Positions 30,409 to 39,247 of a stretch of 54,469 nucleotides of DNA are shown here, one piece after another. A program made the position numbers and the translations under genes. Where the stretch lies: assembly GCA_944393255.1 (NCBI GenBank), contig CALXZP010000060.1:1-54469 (forward strand), read 5' to 3'. The notes beneath the pieces are model-generated. The model searched no databases. It had not been told where the DNA came from and saw only the letters and a program-made list of their open reading frames with translations. Position 1 is the first letter of the stretch; the number at the start of each line of letters is the position of its first letter. Source of the DNA: an uncultured Clostridia bacterium (GTDB taxonomy: Bacteria; Bacillota; Clostridia; UBA1381).

Positions 30409-30891
30409 ATGAAAGCGGAGGTAAACGGACTCAATGAGCGGCTGGTGGCGGCGCTGCGCGGACGCGGGATGACGGTCTCGGCGGCGGAGAGCTGTACGGG
30501 CGGTCTGCTGTCGGCGCTTATCACGGATGTGCCGGGCTCGTCGGAGGTGATAGGCGAAAGCATAGTTACCTATTCAAACGAGGCCAAAATGCGCGAGCTC
30601 GGGGTGTCGGAGGAGACGCTTGAACGGTTCGGCGCTGTGTCGCGCGAGACTGCTAAGGAGATGGCGGAGGGGATAAGAAGGCGTACGGGCGCGGATATAG
30701 GCGCAGGGATAACCGGGATAGCCGGACCCGGAGGAGGCACGCCCGAAAAACCGGTCGGGACGGTGTATGCCGCAATATCGGACGGAGAGAGGACAAAGGT
30801 GATCCATATGCTCCATGACGGCAGCCGCGCCGAGGTGCGCGAGAAAACCTGCCTGAGAGTGCTTGCCGAGCTGCTTGAGCTGCTCGGCTGA
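30409..30891 (+). CDS. pncC: Nicotinamide-nucleotide amidase (CinA C-terminal domain)
   Basis: A 160-residue stand-alone CinA C-terminal domain, which deamidates NMN to nicotinate mononucleotide in pyridine nucleotide recycling. Diagnostic motifs are VSAAESCTGGLLSALITDVPGSS, then VIGESIVTYSNEAK, GAVSRETAKEMAEG and GITGIAGPGGGTPEKPVGTVY. The N-terminal MoCF/ADP-ribose domain of full CinA is absent, so it matches PncC rather than CinA in length. The start at 30409 is preferred over a long upstream reading with no ribosome site. It precedes recA, a common cinA-recA order in bacteria. A TATAAT lies about 60 nt upstream without a clear -35. Confidence 0.92.
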   Translation: MKAEVNGLNERLVAALRGRGMTVSAAESCTGGLLSALITDVPGSSEVIGESIVTYSNEAKMRELGVSEETLERFGAVSRETAKEMAEGIRRRTGADIGAGITGIAGPGGGTPEKPVGTVYAAISDGERTKVIHMLHDGSRAEVREKTCLRVLAELLELLG

Positions 30892-30961
30892 AGGCAGGGC
30901 GGGGCGTGTGCGCACCGGTACTATTGACGGTACAGACGAAGGATTTTTGTAAGAAAAATCA

Positions 30962-30990
30962 TTGACAAAACGAACGCGCTGATGTATAAT
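30962..30990 (+). promoter_or_regulatory. Sigma-A promoter of recA
   Basis: TTGACA (30962-30967), 17-nt spacer, TATAAT (30985-30990). The spacer contains CGAAC, one half of a Gram-positive LexA box, but the second half (GTTCG) is missing, so SOS control is not shown. Confidence 0.88.
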
Positions 30991-31075
30991 TAAGTCGTAT
31001 GGCGCGCAATGCGCGCTGTTTTTGATAACAGTTTATGCGCCGCAAGACCGGGCGGCGGGAGAAAGGAAAATAAAG

Positions 31076-32182
31076 ATGGCAAAGACTGAAAAATCAAAGC
31101 CGCCTGTAGAGCGTAAGGAAAACGAGGAAAAGAAAAAGGCGCTCGATGCGGTTTTTAAGGTCATAGAAAAGGAATACGGCACAGGTTCTATCATGAAGCT
31201 CGGCGATTCGAAGGTCGCGAGCGTAGAGGTCATACCTACGGGCTCTATGACGCTCGATATCGCGCTCGGCGTAGGCGGCGTGCCGCGCGGCAGGATAATA
31301 GAGATATACGGCCCGGAGTCGTCGGGTAAGACCACGGTAGCGCTGCACATTGTTGCCGAGGCGCAGAAGATGGGCGGCGAGGCGGCGTTCATCGACGCCG
31401 AGCACGCGCTTGACCCCGTGTATGCCGAAAAGCTCGGCGTGGATATAGATAATCTTATCGTTGCACAGCCCGACACGGGAGAACAGGCTCTGGACATATG
31501 CGAGGCTCTGGTGCGTTCCGGCGCGCTGGACGTTATCATTATCGATTCGGTCGCGGCGCTCGTTCCGAAGTCGGAGATCGACGGCGAGATGGGCGATACG
31601 CATGTTGGTCTGCTTGCAAGGCTGATGTCGCAGGCGCTGAGAAAGCTCACGGCCATCATCTCAAAATCGGGCACCGCAGTCATATTTATAAACCAGCTGC
31701 GCGAAAAGGTCGGAGTTATGTACGGCAGCCCCGAGACCACACCGGGCGGAAGAGCGCTCAAGTTCTTCTCTTCGGTGCGGCTTGACGTGCGCCGCCAGGA
31801 TCAGATCAAAAACGGCACCGAGATCGTAGGAAACCACACAAGAGTGAAGGTCGTAAAGAACAAGGTAGCGCCTCCGTTCAAGGAAGCCCAGTTCGATATA
31901 TTGTATGGAGAGGGCATTTCCAAGGAGAGCAATATACTGGATGTTGCGGTCGAGCTGGAGCTGATAAAGAAATCCGGAGCGTGGTTCAGCTGCGACGGAA
32001 TGAAGATAGGACAGGGCAGGGAGAACGCGAGAAAATATTTGAAGGAAAATCCCGAATTTACGCAAAAAATAAGCGATCAGATCCGTGAAAAAATGTCCGA
32101 TCCCAAAGAACACATAGTTGTAGAATTGACTGAAAATGAAGATAATAACAATGATGAATTTGTCAAAACAGATGAAAATTAA
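31076..32182 (+). CDS. recA: RecA recombinase
   Basis: A 368-residue DNA-strand exchange protein, central to homologous recombination and to LexA cleavage. Walker [10 protein letters not shown] is at residues 79-87. Also present are the [20 protein letters not shown] block, Walker B region [16 protein letters not shown], loop L1 [30 protein letters not shown] with loop L2, and [16 protein letters not shown]. The C-terminal tail is acidic ([16 protein letters not shown]), as usual. A basic N-terminal extension of about 20 residues precedes the core. The ATG has AAAGGA upstream. No recX follows. Confidence 0.98.
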   Translation: MAKTEKSKPPVERKENEEKKKALDAVFKVIEKEYGTGSIMKLGDSKVASVEVIPTGSMTLDIALGVGGVPRGRIIEIYGPESSGKTTVALHIVAEAQKMGGEAAFIDAEHALDPVYAEKLGVDIDNLIVAQPDTGEQALDICEALVRSGALDVIIIDSVAALVPKSEIDGEMGDTHVGLLARLMSQALRKLTAIISKSGTAVIFINQLREKVGVMYGSPETTPGGRALKFFSSVRLDVRRQDQIKNGTEIVGNHTRVKVVKNKVAPPFKEAQFDILYGEGISKESNILDVAVELELIKKSGAWFSCDGMKIGQGRENARKYLKENPEFTQKISDQIREKMSDPKEHIVVELTENEDNNNDEFVKTDEN

Positions 32183-32201
32183 ATGTTTTAGAAAAAAAAC
32201 A

Positions 32202-32230
32202 TTGACGTTTATTAAGATTTAGGTTATTCT
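32202..32230 (+). promoter_or_regulatory. Sigma-A promoter of the HPr gene
   Basis: TTGACG (32202-32207), 17-nt spacer, TATTCT (32225-32230). The gene starts about 48 nt downstream behind AGGGGG. Confidence 0.75.
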
Positions 32231-32277
32231 ATTAATAAGTAATACAACTAAAATCCAAAGCAATAGGGGGCTTTATC

Positions 32278-32541
32278 ATGGTTTCTAGGGAAGTAACAGT
32301 TAATAATTCGGTGGGGCTTCACGCAAGACCTGCAACATTCTTTATTCAGCGTGCAAATTCTTTTAAATCGAGCATCTGGGTTGAAAAAGATGACAGACGT
32401 GTAAATGCCAAGAGTCTTCTGGGTGTTTTGTCGCTCGGTATCGTTAAGGGAACGACTATAAATATTATTGCCGACGGCAGCGATGAAGAGGACGCGGCGG
32501 ACACACTTGTTGGAATTATTGAGTCGAACTTTACTGAATGA
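32278..32541 (+). CDS. ptsH: HPr phosphocarrier protein
   Basis: An 87-residue HPr. The phosphotransfer site is GLHARPAT with His15, and the regulatory site is AKSLLGVL with Ser46, the residue phosphorylated by HPr kinase in Firmicutes. Both are intact, so the protein could act in sugar PTS transport and in catabolite control with CcpA. It is not next to ptsI or PTS permease genes here. It has its own promoter and terminator, a monocistronic unit. Confidence 0.93.
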   Translation: MVSREVTVNNSVGLHARPATFFIQRANSFKSSIWVEKDDRRVNAKSLLGVLSLGIVKGTTINIIADGSDEEDAADTLVGIIESNFTE

Positions 32542-32631
32542 TCATGCTCGGAAAGCGGCGCTTTACGGTCGGTATTATGAATGCGCTGCGATAGTGAACG
32601 GTTACCCGGTACCGGCAGGTATCGGATCTTG

Positions 32632-32674
32632 AATAACTCTGCGGGAAGGCTACGTACCGCGGGGTTATTTTGCT
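32632..32674 (+). terminator. Intrinsic terminator after the HPr gene
   Basis: AATAAC-TCTGCGG pairs with CCGCGGG-GTTATT (G-T pairs included) and is followed by TTTTGCTTT. It lies about 90 nt after the HPr stop. Confidence 0.75.
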
Positions 32675-32830
32675 TTAAGGAGCGTGTACGTGCGCGTGCG
32701 GGGGCTGCTTTGCCCCGCCGGACGGGGCGCGCTGACGGGACAGCGGGCCCGGCGGATATTGACAGCTGTGCGCGGCGCGGCCGTCTGCGGTCATGCCGGG
32801 CGGGGAGAGAAAAGGGGTGTGCAGCTTAAG

Positions 32831-34705
32831 ATGTTTGATTTTGAAGAGGAGATAAAAAATCTGCCGGAAAAGCCGGGAGTCTATCTTATGCATGATTCCG
32901 GCGGCGCCGTTATCTATGTCGGCAAGGCTAAGGTGCTCAAAAACAGGGTCACGCAGTATTTCAGAAAAAACTCAAACCATACTCCGAAGGTGCTTGCGAT
33001 GGTCGCGCAGGTGGCGTATTTTGAATATATCATAACCGATTCGGAGCGCGAAGCGCTCGCTCTTGAATGCAACCTCATAAAAAAATATAAACCGAAATAT
33101 AATATACTGCTGAAGGACGATAAGCAGTACCGGTATATACGCGTCAGCATAAACGAGCCGTATCCGCGCGTGACGGCGGTGCACGGGATGAGGGCTGACG
33201 GAGCCAAGTATTACGGGCCGTATATGGGCAAGGGAACGGTGCGGAACACAATGGACATGATCAGGCGGCTGTTCAAGCCTCCGACGTGCTCGCGGATATT
33301 TCCGCGGGATATAAGGAAGGGCAGACCATGCCTCAACTACCATATAAACACCTGCTTTGCGCCGTGCACAGGCAGGGTGAGCAAGGAGGAATACCGAAAG
33401 GTGTTCTTTGAGATATGCCGTTTTCTCGAGGGCAGGCACGACCAGCTCATAAAGGAGCTTACCGCGGAGATGCTCGAGGCGTCGGAAAAGAGGATGTATG
33501 AAAAGGCGGCGGCGTGCCGTGATAAGATAAATTCGATACGTGAGATAGGCGACAAGCAGAAGATAGTAAACACCTCAAAGCAGACGGACACCGACGTAAT
33601 AGCCGCTGCGGCGGACGGCGAAACGGCATATATAGAGGTGTTTTTCATCCGCGAGGGCAGGGTCGTGGGGCGCGAGCATTACAGGATAGAAAACTCGCGC
33701 GGCTCAGAGAGAGCGGAGATAATAACGGATTTTATAAAGCAGTTTTACGACGGTGCGGAGAATATACCGGACGAGATAATCGCGGATGAAGAGCCGGAGG
33801 AGCCGGAGCTCATAGCCGAATGGCTGCGCGGAATAAAGAAGCGCAGGGTAACGCTCACCGTGCCCAAGCGCGGCGAAAAGGCGAAGCTTGCGGCGATGGT
33901 GAGGATGAACGCGGAAAAGACGCTTGCGAACCATAAGCTGCAAATATTAAAGGAAAAGGAAAAAAGCGGCGTGCTGGAGGCGATGCAGAAGCTGCTTTCG
34001 CTTGAAAAGCTGCCGAACAGGATAGAGGCCTACGATATCTCGAACATACAAGGCTCCGACAACGTTGGAGCGATGGCTGTTTTTGAATACGGACGTCCGG
34101 CAAAGCGCAAATACAGGAGCTTTAAGATAAAGACCGTGGACGGTGCGGACGATTACGCGTCTATGCGCGAGGTGATCTACCGCAGGTTCAGGCACGGTCT
34201 GGAGGAGGAGGAAAAGATAGCCGCGGGCGAGCTGAATATGCGCGACGCGAAATTTCTTCCGTATCCCGATCTCATCCTGCTTGACGGCGGAAAGGGGCAT
34301 GTCCGCGCCGTGGGCGAGATAATGGAGATGATGGATAACGATACTCCTATGTTCGGTATGGTGAAAAACGACCGCCACCGCACAAGGGCGCTTACTGGGG
34401 CCGAGGGCGAGGTAGAGCTGAGCGCTCAAAGTCCCGTTTTCAGGCTTGTAACTCATATCCAGGACGAGGTGCATGACGCGGCGATATCGTATTTCAGAAA
34501 ACTGCACGGAAAGATAGTTTCCGAGCTTGACAGGATAGAGGGCATAGGCGAAAAGCGGCGCGGCGCGCTGCTTGCAAAATACGGCAGCATAGAAAAGATA
34601 GCCGCAGCAGAGGCAGCGGAGCTTGCCGAGGTGGAGTCTATGGACGTCAGATCGGCCGAAAACGTGTATAATTATTTCAGGAGCGGTAAGAAATGTTCAG
34701 ATTAA
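32831..34705 (+). CDS. uvrC: UvrABC system protein C
   Basis: A 624-residue nucleotide-excision-repair endonuclease, which makes both incisions around a lesion after UvrB loading. The N-terminal GIY-YIG nuclease is PGVYLMHDSGGAVIYVGKAK. The UvrB-binding UVR motif lies around LTAEMLEASEKRMYEKAAAC, and Cys residues flank RGRPCLNYHINTCFAPC-type sequence. The C-terminal RNase H-like nuclease has AYDISNIQGSDNVGAM, and the tandem HhH region ends RIEGIGEKRRGALLAKYGS. The ATG at 32831 matches the family start; a longer upstream reading is Arg and Cys rich with no homology. It overlaps pgeF by 13 nt. Confidence 0.96.
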   Translation: MFDFEEEIKNLPEKPGVYLMHDSGGAVIYVGKAKVLKNRVTQYFRKNSNHTPKVLAMVAQVAYFEYIITDSEREALALECNLIKKYKPKYNILLKDDKQYRYIRVSINEPYPRVTAVHGMRADGAKYYGPYMGKGTVRNTMDMIRRLFKPPTCSRIFPRDIRKGRPCLNYHINTCFAPCTGRVSKEEYRKVFFEICRFLEGRHDQLIKELTAEMLEASEKRMYEKAAACRDKINSIREIGDKQKIVNTSKQTDTDVIAAAADGETAYIEVFFIREGRVVGREHYRIENSRGSERAEIITDFIKQFYDGAENIPDEIIADEEPEEPELIAEWLRGIKKRRVTLTVPKRGEKAKLAAMVRMNAEKTLANHKLQILKEKEKSGVLEAMQKLLSLEKLPNRIEAYDISNIQGSDNVGAMAVFEYGRPAKRKYRSFKIKTVDGADDYASMREVIYRRFRHGLEEEEKIAAGELNMRDAKFLPYPDLILLDGGKGHVRAVGEIMEMMDNDTPMFGMVKNDRHRTRALTGAEGEVELSAQSPVFRLVTHIQDEVHDAAISYFRKLHGKIVSELDRIEGIGEKRRGALLAKYGSIEKIAAAEAAELAEVESMDVRSAENVYNYFRSGKKCSD

Positions 34706-35493
34706 ACAGAGCTAACGGCGCTGCGTTTTATACCGTCAGCGCCTTTGAGGAAACAGGACTTGTGCGCCATTGCATAACAACGCGCGAGGGCGGAGTCAGC
34801 GGCGGCTGTTACAGCAGTATGAATCTGCGGTTCAACTGCGATGACAGGCGCGAAAACGTATTGGAGAATTTTAAAAGGTCTGCGGCGCTTGCGGGCATGG
34901 ACGGCTCAAGGCTCGTGCTGTCGCACCAGGTTCACGGCAGCGTTGTGCGGGCGGTGAGCGGAGCGGACGCGGGCAACGGGATAATGTTTGAAAACAGGTT
35001 CAAAAGCGCCGACGGTCTGATAACCGCGGAGCGCGGACTGCCGCTCGTAACGCTTTATGCGGACTGCGTTCCCGTGCTGCTGCTCGATAAGCGCCTCGGC
35101 GTTATCGCATCGGTACATTCGGGCTGGAAGGGAACGGTCAAGCGCATAGCGGCGGCAGCGGTGCACCGCATGGTATTCGACTACGGCTCAAGGGCGGCCG
35201 ATATCCTGTGCGCGATAGGACCTTCCATACAGGTCTGCCATTTTGAGGTGGGAGACGATGTTGCGGAGGTGTTCATAAACGAATTCGGCGAAGATACCGT
35301 CATGAGGTTCGGGGACCGGTACCATGCGAATATGCAGAGGGCGATATTCAAGCAGCTGACGGAAACGGGGATACCGGAGAAGAACATAGACGATTCGGGG
35401 ATATGTACCTACTGTAACAGCGAGCTGCTGTTCTCGCACAGAAAAACGAAGGGCAGGCGCGGCAATTTCGGTGCTTTCATAGAGCTTGTATGA
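34693..35493 (+). CDS. pgeF: Laccase-domain protein (PgeF/YlmD/YfiH family)
   Basis: A 266-residue cytoplasmic protein of the multicopper polyphenol oxidase domain family. Reported activities are purine nucleoside phosphorylase or deaminase, and editing of peptidoglycan precursors. The metal site residues are visible as LSHQVHGSVV, LYADCVPVLLLD and ASVHSGWKGTVKRIA. The C-terminal SGICTYCNSELLFSHRK and GRRGNFGAFIEL motif is present. It starts within the end of uvrC (13-nt overlap), so translation is coupled. In many Firmicutes it lies beside division genes; here it lies in a DNA-repair context. Confidence 0.93.
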   Translation: MFRLNRANGAAFYTVSAFEETGLVRHCITTREGGVSGGCYSSMNLRFNCDDRRENVLENFKRSAALAGMDGSRLVLSHQVHGSVVRAVSGADAGNGIMFENRFKSADGLITAERGLPLVTLYADCVPVLLLDKRLGVIASVHSGWKGTVKRIAAAAVHRMVFDYGSRAADILCAIGPSIQVCHFEVGDDVAEVFINEFGEDTVMRFGDRYHANMQRAIFKQLTETGIPEKNIDDSGICTYCNSELLFSHRKTKGRRGNFGAFIELV

Positions 35494-35546
35494 CGGCTGC
35501 CGCGCGCTGTATCATAGATAATAAGTAACAGGGTGATAACGCAAAA

Positions 35547-37166
35547 ATGAAAAGATTTTTGATATTGACGGCAGCGGCGGCGCTGACATTAAGCCTTTGC
35601 TCATGCGCCGCCGGCGATGCTTTGAAAAATGCCGGAAACAGCTTTCTCGGCATTTTTTCCTCCGAAGAAACACAGAGCACGGAGGCGCCGGGGACGGAGG
35701 AAGCCGCCCCGCAGGAGCAGGTCTCAAACGATATAAATATAGGAGTATATGATTTTGATACTTACGATCCGCTCAATACCGCGTCCCCGACCGTAAGGGA
35801 TATGTGCGGCTTCATTTTTGAACCGCTGTTCAGCCTTGACGGGGAGATGCGCACCGTGCCGGTGCTTGCGGAGAGCTGCGAGGCGTCGGGCGACGGGATG
35901 ACGCTCACGGTGCATTTGAAGCAGAACGTGCTCTGGCACGACGGCAGCGTTTTCTGCGCGGATGACGTTGTCTATACGGTGAACAGACTGAGATCGGGTA
36001 CGGCAAATTACGGACGGCTTGCCGAAACGATAGCCTCCGTGTACGCCGCCGACGCAAACACCGCTGTCATCGGGTTCACGCGTCCCGCGCCGGACGCGGC
36101 GGCGCTCATGATATTTCCGATAGTGAAAAACGGATCTGTATTCGGCAATTCCCGCGACGACCGGGTGATAGGCACCGGCCCGTTTTATATGGAGGGTCAA
36201 AGCGGCAGGGACGAATACCGCCTTGCCGTATTCGAGGGCTATCACAGCGGCAGAGCCGTGCTCGACAGCGTATATGTTTCGTTCATACCGGACAAGGAGA
36301 AGTATATCTCGCTTTTCAATGCGAATGAGATAAACATTGCAACGTCCGAAACGCTGGATATGACCTCGTTCATGCCAAAGGGCAATGCGGGCGTACAGGA
36401 TTTCGTATCGAACGATATGACGTTCTTAGGCTTCAATACGGCCGATGCTATGCTCGGCGACGCAAAGACGCGCAGAGCCGTTTCAATGCTGATAGACCGC
36501 GACAGTATAGCGACGCATATTTATTTTTCACGCGCCGAGGCGGCGGATTATGCAATAAATCCGCGGTCGTGGCTGAATTTTGATACGAGGGACAAGCTCC
36601 GCGCCGACGCGCAGGGAGCAGCCATGCTGCTCCGGGAGGCGGGCTGGCAAACAGACGGCGACGGACGCTATTATAAAGAGCAGGGCAGGCGCAGCGTATA
36701 TTTCAAAGTGAGCATACTTGTTAATTCGGACAGTCCGCAGCGCGCGGCGGCGGCCGAGGACATATGCGGCAGGCTGCGCACGGCGGGGATAAGCGCGGCC
36801 GTAGAGGAATGCGGGTATGAGGAGTATTCGCGCAGGATCGGATCCGGAAATTATCAGCTGTTCATAGGCGAAACGGAGATCCCGCCGAATAACGACCTGA
36901 CGGAGCTGGCGGGGTCGGGCGGAAATTATTTCGGATATGCGAATGCGGAGATAGACACGCTCCTCACGCAGATGGGGACGGTAACGCTTGAAAACGACGT
37001 TAAGGCCGTGTCCATCGCGCTGTATGAAAAGCTGAGGGAGGAATCGCCGTTTGCGCCGATATGCTTTGCAAAAAAGAGCGTCGTTTCCGGCGCGAAGCTG
37101 AAGCAGGGCGTGAGCCCGTCGATCAGCGGCTATGTAAGAGATACGGAAAAGTGGAGCGTACGGTAA
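35547..37166 (+). CDS. Peptide/solute-binding lipoprotein (SBP family 5)
   Basis: A 539-residue extracytoplasmic binding protein of the OppA/DppA/NikA family. Signal and lipobox are visible in MKRFLILTAAAALTLSLCSC with Cys20 as the lipid anchor, followed by a Glu/Thr-rich linker. The mature part has YDPLNTASPTVRDMCGFIFE, LTVHLKQNVLWHDGSVFCAD, DVVYTVNRLRSG and FLGFNTADAMLGDAKTRRA, all standard for family 5. No ABC permease or ATPase genes accompany it, so it may be an orphan receptor that uses a transporter encoded elsewhere, or part of the surrounding housekeeping transcript. Ligand unknown. Confidence 0.92.
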   Translation: MKRFLILTAAAALTLSLCSCAAGDALKNAGNSFLGIFSSEETQSTEAPGTEEAAPQEQVSNDINIGVYDFDTYDPLNTASPTVRDMCGFIFEPLFSLDGEMRTVPVLAESCEASGDGMTLTVHLKQNVLWHDGSVFCADDVVYTVNRLRSGTANYGRLAETIASVYAADANTAVIGFTRPAPDAAALMIFPIVKNGSVFGNSRDDRVIGTGPFYMEGQSGRDEYRLAVFEGYHSGRAVLDSVYVSFIPDKEKYISLFNANEINIATSETLDMTSFMPKGNAGVQDFVSNDMTFLGFNTADAMLGDAKTRRAVSMLIDRDSIATHIYFSRAEAADYAINPRSWLNFDTRDKLRADAQGAAMLLREAGWQTDGDGRYYKEQGRRSVYFKVSILVNSDSPQRAAAAEDICGRLRTAGISAAVEECGYEEYSRRIGSGNYQLFIGETEIPPNNDLTELAGSGGNYFGYANAEIDTLLTQMGTVTLENDVKAVSIALYEKLREESPFAPICFAKKSVVSGAKLKQGVSPSISGYVRDTEKWSVR

Positions 37167-37184
37167 CGGGCCGGAGGGGAAGAT

Positions 37185-38414
37185 ATGACAGTTATAGTTT
37201 GCGGCGCCGGAGCCGCAGGACTTATGGCGGCGGGAACGGCCGCGGAGTATGCCGATAGGGTCATACTCATAGAGCAGAACGACGCGGTAGGCAGGAAGCT
37301 GCGCATAACCGGAAAGGGACGCTGCAACATAACGAATTCGTGCGATACGGAGGATATGATAGGGATGTATCCGGTAAACGGAAAGTTTCTTTATTCCGCG
37401 CTCTACACGTTTCCGAACGAGGCGGTCACGGAGCTTTTGGAGAGCCTCGGCGTACCCACGAAGGTCGAGCGGGGCGGCAGGGTGTTCCCCGTAAGCGACG
37501 ACGCCCGCGACGTTGTTGCGGCAATGCGCCGCTACGCTTTAAAAAGCAACGTGAAGCTCGTAAAGGCGCGCGTGAGGTCGCTGCTGACCGAGAACGGTGA
37601 AATAAGGGGAGTAAACACCTCCGCCGGGCAGTTCAGAGGCGAAAGAGTGATAATATGCACCGGGGGCGCGTCTTATCCTCAGACCGGCTCGGACGGCTCG
37701 GGCTACGGTCTCGCGGCGGAGGCGGGGCATACTATAGTGCCGCCCGTTCCGTCGCTGGTGCCTCTGACCGTAAAGGAGGAATGGTGCGGCTCTCTTGCCG
37801 GACTGTCGCTCAGGAACGTTGAGGTGACGGCATACAGCGGCAGCGGCAAAAAGCTGTATTCGGGCTTCGGCGAAATGCTTTTTACGCATTTCGGGATATC
37901 CGGCCCGCTGATACTGTCGCTGTCGGCGCATATAAAGAAAAGCATAGCCTCGGGCTGTACGGTCGCGGTCGATCTGAAGCCCGCGCTTACGCCGGAGCAG
38001 CTCGACGCACGCATCCTTAGGGACTTCGGGGAGAAAAAGAAAAAGCATCTGGTAAATTCTCTTGACGGACTGATCCCAAAAGCGCTCATACCTGTTATAA
38101 TAGATAAAGCGGATATAGATCCCCATAAGCCGGTATGCGGGCTTTCAAGAGCCGAAAGGCAGCGCATAGGCGGGGCGCTCAAGCGGCTGGAGCTGCATGT
38201 AAGCGGCTTCCGTCCTATCGAGGAGGCGATAGTTACCTCCGGCGGGGTCAAAACGAGCGAGATAGACCCTTCAACGATGGAGTCGAAGCTCGTAAAGGGT
38301 CTTTATTTTGCCGGCGAGATAATCGACGTGGACGGCTATACCGGCGGGTACAACCTGCAGGCGGCATGGTCTACGGGATATCTTGCGGGACTGAACGCCG
38401 CGGCGGCGGAATGA
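37185..38414 (+). CDS. FAD-dependent oxidoreductase (HI0933 / BaiN-like family)
   Basis: A 409-residue flavoprotein. FAD-binding Rossmann motif VIVCGAGAAGLMAAGTAAE at the start, then the family motif QNDAVGRKLRITGKGRCNITN, RVFPVSDDARDVVAAM, CTGGASYPQTGSDGSGYGLA, FGEMLFTHFGISGPLILSLS, and the C-terminal GLYFAGEIIDVDGYTGGYNLQ. Members of this family include BaiN, a bile-acid 7-dehydroxylation related reductase, but most are uncharacterised. The 18-nt gap from the binding protein and the 27-nt gap to hutP suggest one transcript. Confidence 0.92.
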   Translation: MTVIVCGAGAAGLMAAGTAAEYADRVILIEQNDAVGRKLRITGKGRCNITNSCDTEDMIGMYPVNGKFLYSALYTFPNEAVTELLESLGVPTKVERGGRVFPVSDDARDVVAAMRRYALKSNVKLVKARVRSLLTENGEIRGVNTSAGQFRGERVIICTGGASYPQTGSDGSGYGLAAEAGHTIVPPVPSLVPLTVKEEWCGSLAGLSLRNVEVTAYSGSGKKLYSGFGEMLFTHFGISGPLILSLSAHIKKSIASGCTVAVDLKPALTPEQLDARILRDFGEKKKKHLVNSLDGLIPKALIPVIIDKADIDPHKPVCGLSRAERQRIGGALKRLELHVSGFRPIEEAIVTSGGVKTSEIDPSTMESKLVKGLYFAGEIIDVDGYTGGYNLQAAWSTGYLAGLNAAAAE

Positions 38415-38441
38415 CAGCATACGGAAAGGAAAATATATCGA

Positions 38442-38882
38442 ATGGAATACAGAGACAACAACAGGATAACGGACGAGCGCGGCAGCAAGAGAACGTGCCG
38501 CGCGGCGGCTGAGATCGCTATGAGCGAGTCGAGAGAGCAGGAGAACGAGATCAAGGAGAAGCTGCGCGAAAGCGGGATAAGAGCCGCCGCCGTCGATTTC
38601 GGCGGGGATTTCACGACTGCCGTTCAGAAGGTGCTTGAGCGCACGGTCGTTGCGGCAAAGCGCGAGGGGATAATCGCCGACGAGCACGCCGAGGAGGGCG
38701 CCGTTGCCGGAGCCGCGCATGAAGCCGTGCAGCAGATAATAAATAAGTGCATAGGTCTTAATCTCGGCGGAAAGATAGGTATAGCGCGCTGCGGCTCGCA
38801 CATAGCCGTATGCCTGTTTTTCGCGATAGGTCTGCTCAATCTGAACGATGTGGTGATGGGCATGGGTCACCGTGCGGTATAG
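38442..38882 (+). CDS. HutP family protein
   Basis: A 146-residue protein matching HutP, the histidine-dependent RNA-binding antiterminator of Bacillus. Conserved regions include DEHAEEGAVAGAAHEAVQQI, NLGGKIGIARCGSHIAVCLF and GLLNLNDVVMGMGHRAV, with the metal- and histidine-binding His residues in the DEH, AAH and GMGH positions. No hut genes are seen here. Clostridial HutP-like proteins occur widely without the hut operon, and their RNA target is unknown. It is followed by an intergenic region of 365 nt with a structured tandem repeat; that it acts there is speculation. Confidence 0.87.
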   Translation: MEYRDNNRITDERGSKRTCRAAAEIAMSESREQENEIKEKLRESGIRAAAVDFGGDFTTAVQKVLERTVVAAKREGIIADEHAEEGAVAGAAHEAVQQIINKCIGLNLGGKIGIARCGSHIAVCLFFAIGLLNLNDVVMGMGHRAV

Positions 38883-38978
38883 GGAGCGGCGTTGATAAAA
38901 AAAGTCAGACAAACTGCGGGAAAGTGTAGGAGTAATACGTTTTTTCGCGGTTTTATTTTTTATTTTACCAAAAAACTG

Positions 38979-39007
38979 TTGCGCAAACAGCGATGGTATG
39001 CTATAAT
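38979..39007 (+). promoter_or_regulatory. Sigma-A promoter upstream of the tandem repeat and aroH
   Basis: TTGCGC (38979-38984), 17-nt spacer, TATAAT (39002-39007). The -10 overlaps the beginning of the first tandem unit; transcription would begin near 39014. Confidence 0.65.
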
Positions 39008-39204
39008 AAATACAGTTATGGAAACAAAGCCTTTTAGGCTTTGTCGCAGTATGTATTTATTGTGACTGAGAGAAGCAATGCTAAACGCATTGCCCTGATG
39101 TCATAATAAACACAATAGCGGAAGAAAAGCAGAGACGCTGCTTTTCATCAGAATGTGTTTATTGTGACGGAGAGAAGCAATGCTAAACGCATTGCACCTA
39201 TGTC
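39003..39204 (+). repeat. Two ~100-bp tandem units with covarying hairpins
   Basis: Unit 1 (39003-39102) and unit 2 (39103-39204) share the layout ATAATAAAyACA, 8-bp inner hairpin with 5-nt loop, TGTrTTTATTGTGACnGAGAG, then GCAATGC-taaac-GCATTGC and ATGTC. The outer stems are AATAAATACA/TGTATTTATT in unit 1 and AATAAACACA/TGTGTTTATT in unit 2, one compensatory pair change. Inner stems are ACAAAGCC/GGCTTTGT and AAAAGCAG/CTGCTTTT, different in sequence but alike in geometry. A third ATAATAAA starts at 39205. The units sit in the leader of aroH. Function unknown. Confidence 0.85.
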
Positions 39205-39247
39205 ATAATAAATCAATACAAATATTTTCACTGAAGGGGAAAAGCTT

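Noticed and set aside
30962..31075. LexA box in the recA promoter
   Set aside because: Only a CGAAC half-site is present; the matching GTTCG half is missing.
32684..32830. Longer N-terminus for UvrC
   Set aside because: Arg/Cys-rich sequence with no family similarity; UvrC proteins start at MFDFEE-like sequence.
39003..39204. Possible CRISPR array
   Set aside because: Only two units of about 100 nt with conserved inner parts and variable hairpins; no short repeats with unique spacers and no cas genes.
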